This document shows positions 63,531 to 64,000 of a stretch of DNA of 64,000 nucleotides, one piece after another. The stretch is taken from contig NZ_JAKIKT010000003.1 of assembly GCF_023349125.1 (NCBI RefSeq), positions 124,001-188,000 of the forward strand, read 5' to 3'. The notes under the pieces are model-generated. The model searched no databases, was not told the origin of the DNA, and saw only the letters and a list, made by a program, of their open reading frames with translations. This DNA comes from Shewanella corallii (GTDB lineage: Bacteria; Pseudomonadota; Gammaproteobacteria; Enterobacterales; Shewanellaceae). Every line of letters starts with the position of its first letter. Positions within the stretch are counted from its first letter, which is position 1. Both the position numbers and the translations under genes were made by a program.

Positions 63531-64000
63531 TCAGTCAATATTCAGATACTTGTGGGTCTGTACCGATAAGCGCCAATTGCGGGCAATACAGGTTGCCATA
63601 GCCAGCTCAGTCGCTCTTGGCTTCTGACTGATGGGCTGCAAACAGATGGTTTTGCCAGTTGTGTCTACCTCAGCCAATAGTGCATCCAGCTCATCGATGT
63701 GCTTTTGTGTTGCTATCGGGTGCTTAATCTCATTGGCTCTGTTCAGTGCCTGAGGCAATACCGCCAGCCCACCTTTCATATTGACCTTGGGCGACACCGT
63801 CACCCAGGTGTTACTGCTGCAAACAACATCAAAGGTGCCACTGGTTTCAATCTGACATTGGTATCCGGCAGCTTCCAGCTCAGTCGTCATATCTGTCAGG
63901 TCATGCATGCAGGGCTCACCACCTGTGATCACCACATGTTTGGCGCTGAAGCCTTTATCGTTAAAAGCCTGAATCAGCTCCGCTGCGGATAACATGGCCC
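63531..64000 (-). CDS. queE: 7-carboxy-7-deazaguanine synthase, partial
   Basis: The last ~155 residues; the N-terminus with the radical-SAM CxxxCxxC lies beyond the right edge. HVVITGGEPCMHDLTDMTTE holds the GGEP motif, then CQIETSGT, WVTVSPKVNMKGG and LQPISQKP. It forms the deazaguanine core of queuosine from carboxytetrahydropterin. Confidence 0.9.
   Translation of the reverse strand, partial: AMLSAAELIQAFNDKGFSAKHVVITGGEPCMHDLTDMTTELEAAGYQCQIETSGTFDVVCSSNTWVTVSPKVNMKGGLAVLPQALNRANEIKHPIATQKHIDELDALLAEVDTTGKTICLQPISQKPRATELAMATCIARNWRLSVQTHKYLNID

Overview
The window looks like a chromosomal segment of a marine gammaproteobacterium of the Alteromonadales (Alteromonadaceae-like; this is inference from gene content). 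Pointers are divergent dnaQ/rnhA beside a TIGR03503-type gene, a zwf-pgl-edd-eda operon divergent from hexR with pykA next to it, a long GAPDH beside gapA, an MshA-like pilin, a VC2046/SO_2500-type gene and a glyW-cysT-leuZ-like tRNA operon. Most of the window is housekeeping sequence. It is broken by low-GC accessory stretches near 13.5-18.3 kb and 28-36 kb.

Layout. 0-5.7 kb: end of an exopolysaccharide operon (unrecognised partial gene, exported glycosidase-like protein, GT4, GT2, sugar-phosphate transferase, all overlapping or closely spaced). 5.8-15.3 kb: minus-strand membrane and metabolic genes (CPA1 antiporter, MscS channel, cupin, DUF4386, MOSC, DUF3592, MreB-like fragment, tRNA-binding protein, SnoaL-like, GNAT, BluB-like) with a 267-bp TA-flanked MITE at 13.5 kb. 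15.5-16.7 kb: minus-strand cassette-like small genes with attC-like sites. 17.3-18.4 kb: two tRNA-Asp genes plus decayed tRNA-Asp units. 18.5-23.7 kb: TIGR03503, dnaQ, rnhA, LtrA, lipoprotein, pilin. 24-27.3 kb: small membrane proteins including a SLATT-type 2TM protein, then a Rossmann protein and a GNAT. 27.7-29.6 kb: PD40 propeller protein and delta-class carbonic anhydrase.

30-33.5 kb is the most unusual part: a plus-strand row of small orphan genes (87-aa orphan, a TGA-interrupted gene, MAPEG, SUKH-like, DUF4262). They are separated by related inter-gene sequences, including two ~310-bp direct repeats whose ends are complementary, and the row ends in an attC-like site. No integrase gene is present. 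This resembles an integron cassette cluster lacking its integrase, or a related cassette system with very long recombination sites.

33.5-36.6 kb: secreted endonuclease I and a tRNA Gly-Cys-Leu operon followed by two decayed 188-bp tandem copies of the tRNA-Leu unit. 37-51.5 kb: central carbon genes (long GAPDH, DUF2989 lipoprotein, gapA, chemoreceptor, Entner-Doudoroff operon, hexR, pykA). HexR-like palindromes lie before gapA, zwf and pykA, suggesting one regulon. 51.6-61.6 kb: fadE with a PsrA-like TetR regulator and candidate operator, M2 peptidase, SmrA, YchJ, a GGDEF/EAL protein, YfcZ-like and VC2046-like proteins. 61.7-64 kb: five identical tandem tRNA-Tyr genes, a PLP enzyme of the cysteine synthase family, and a partial queE.
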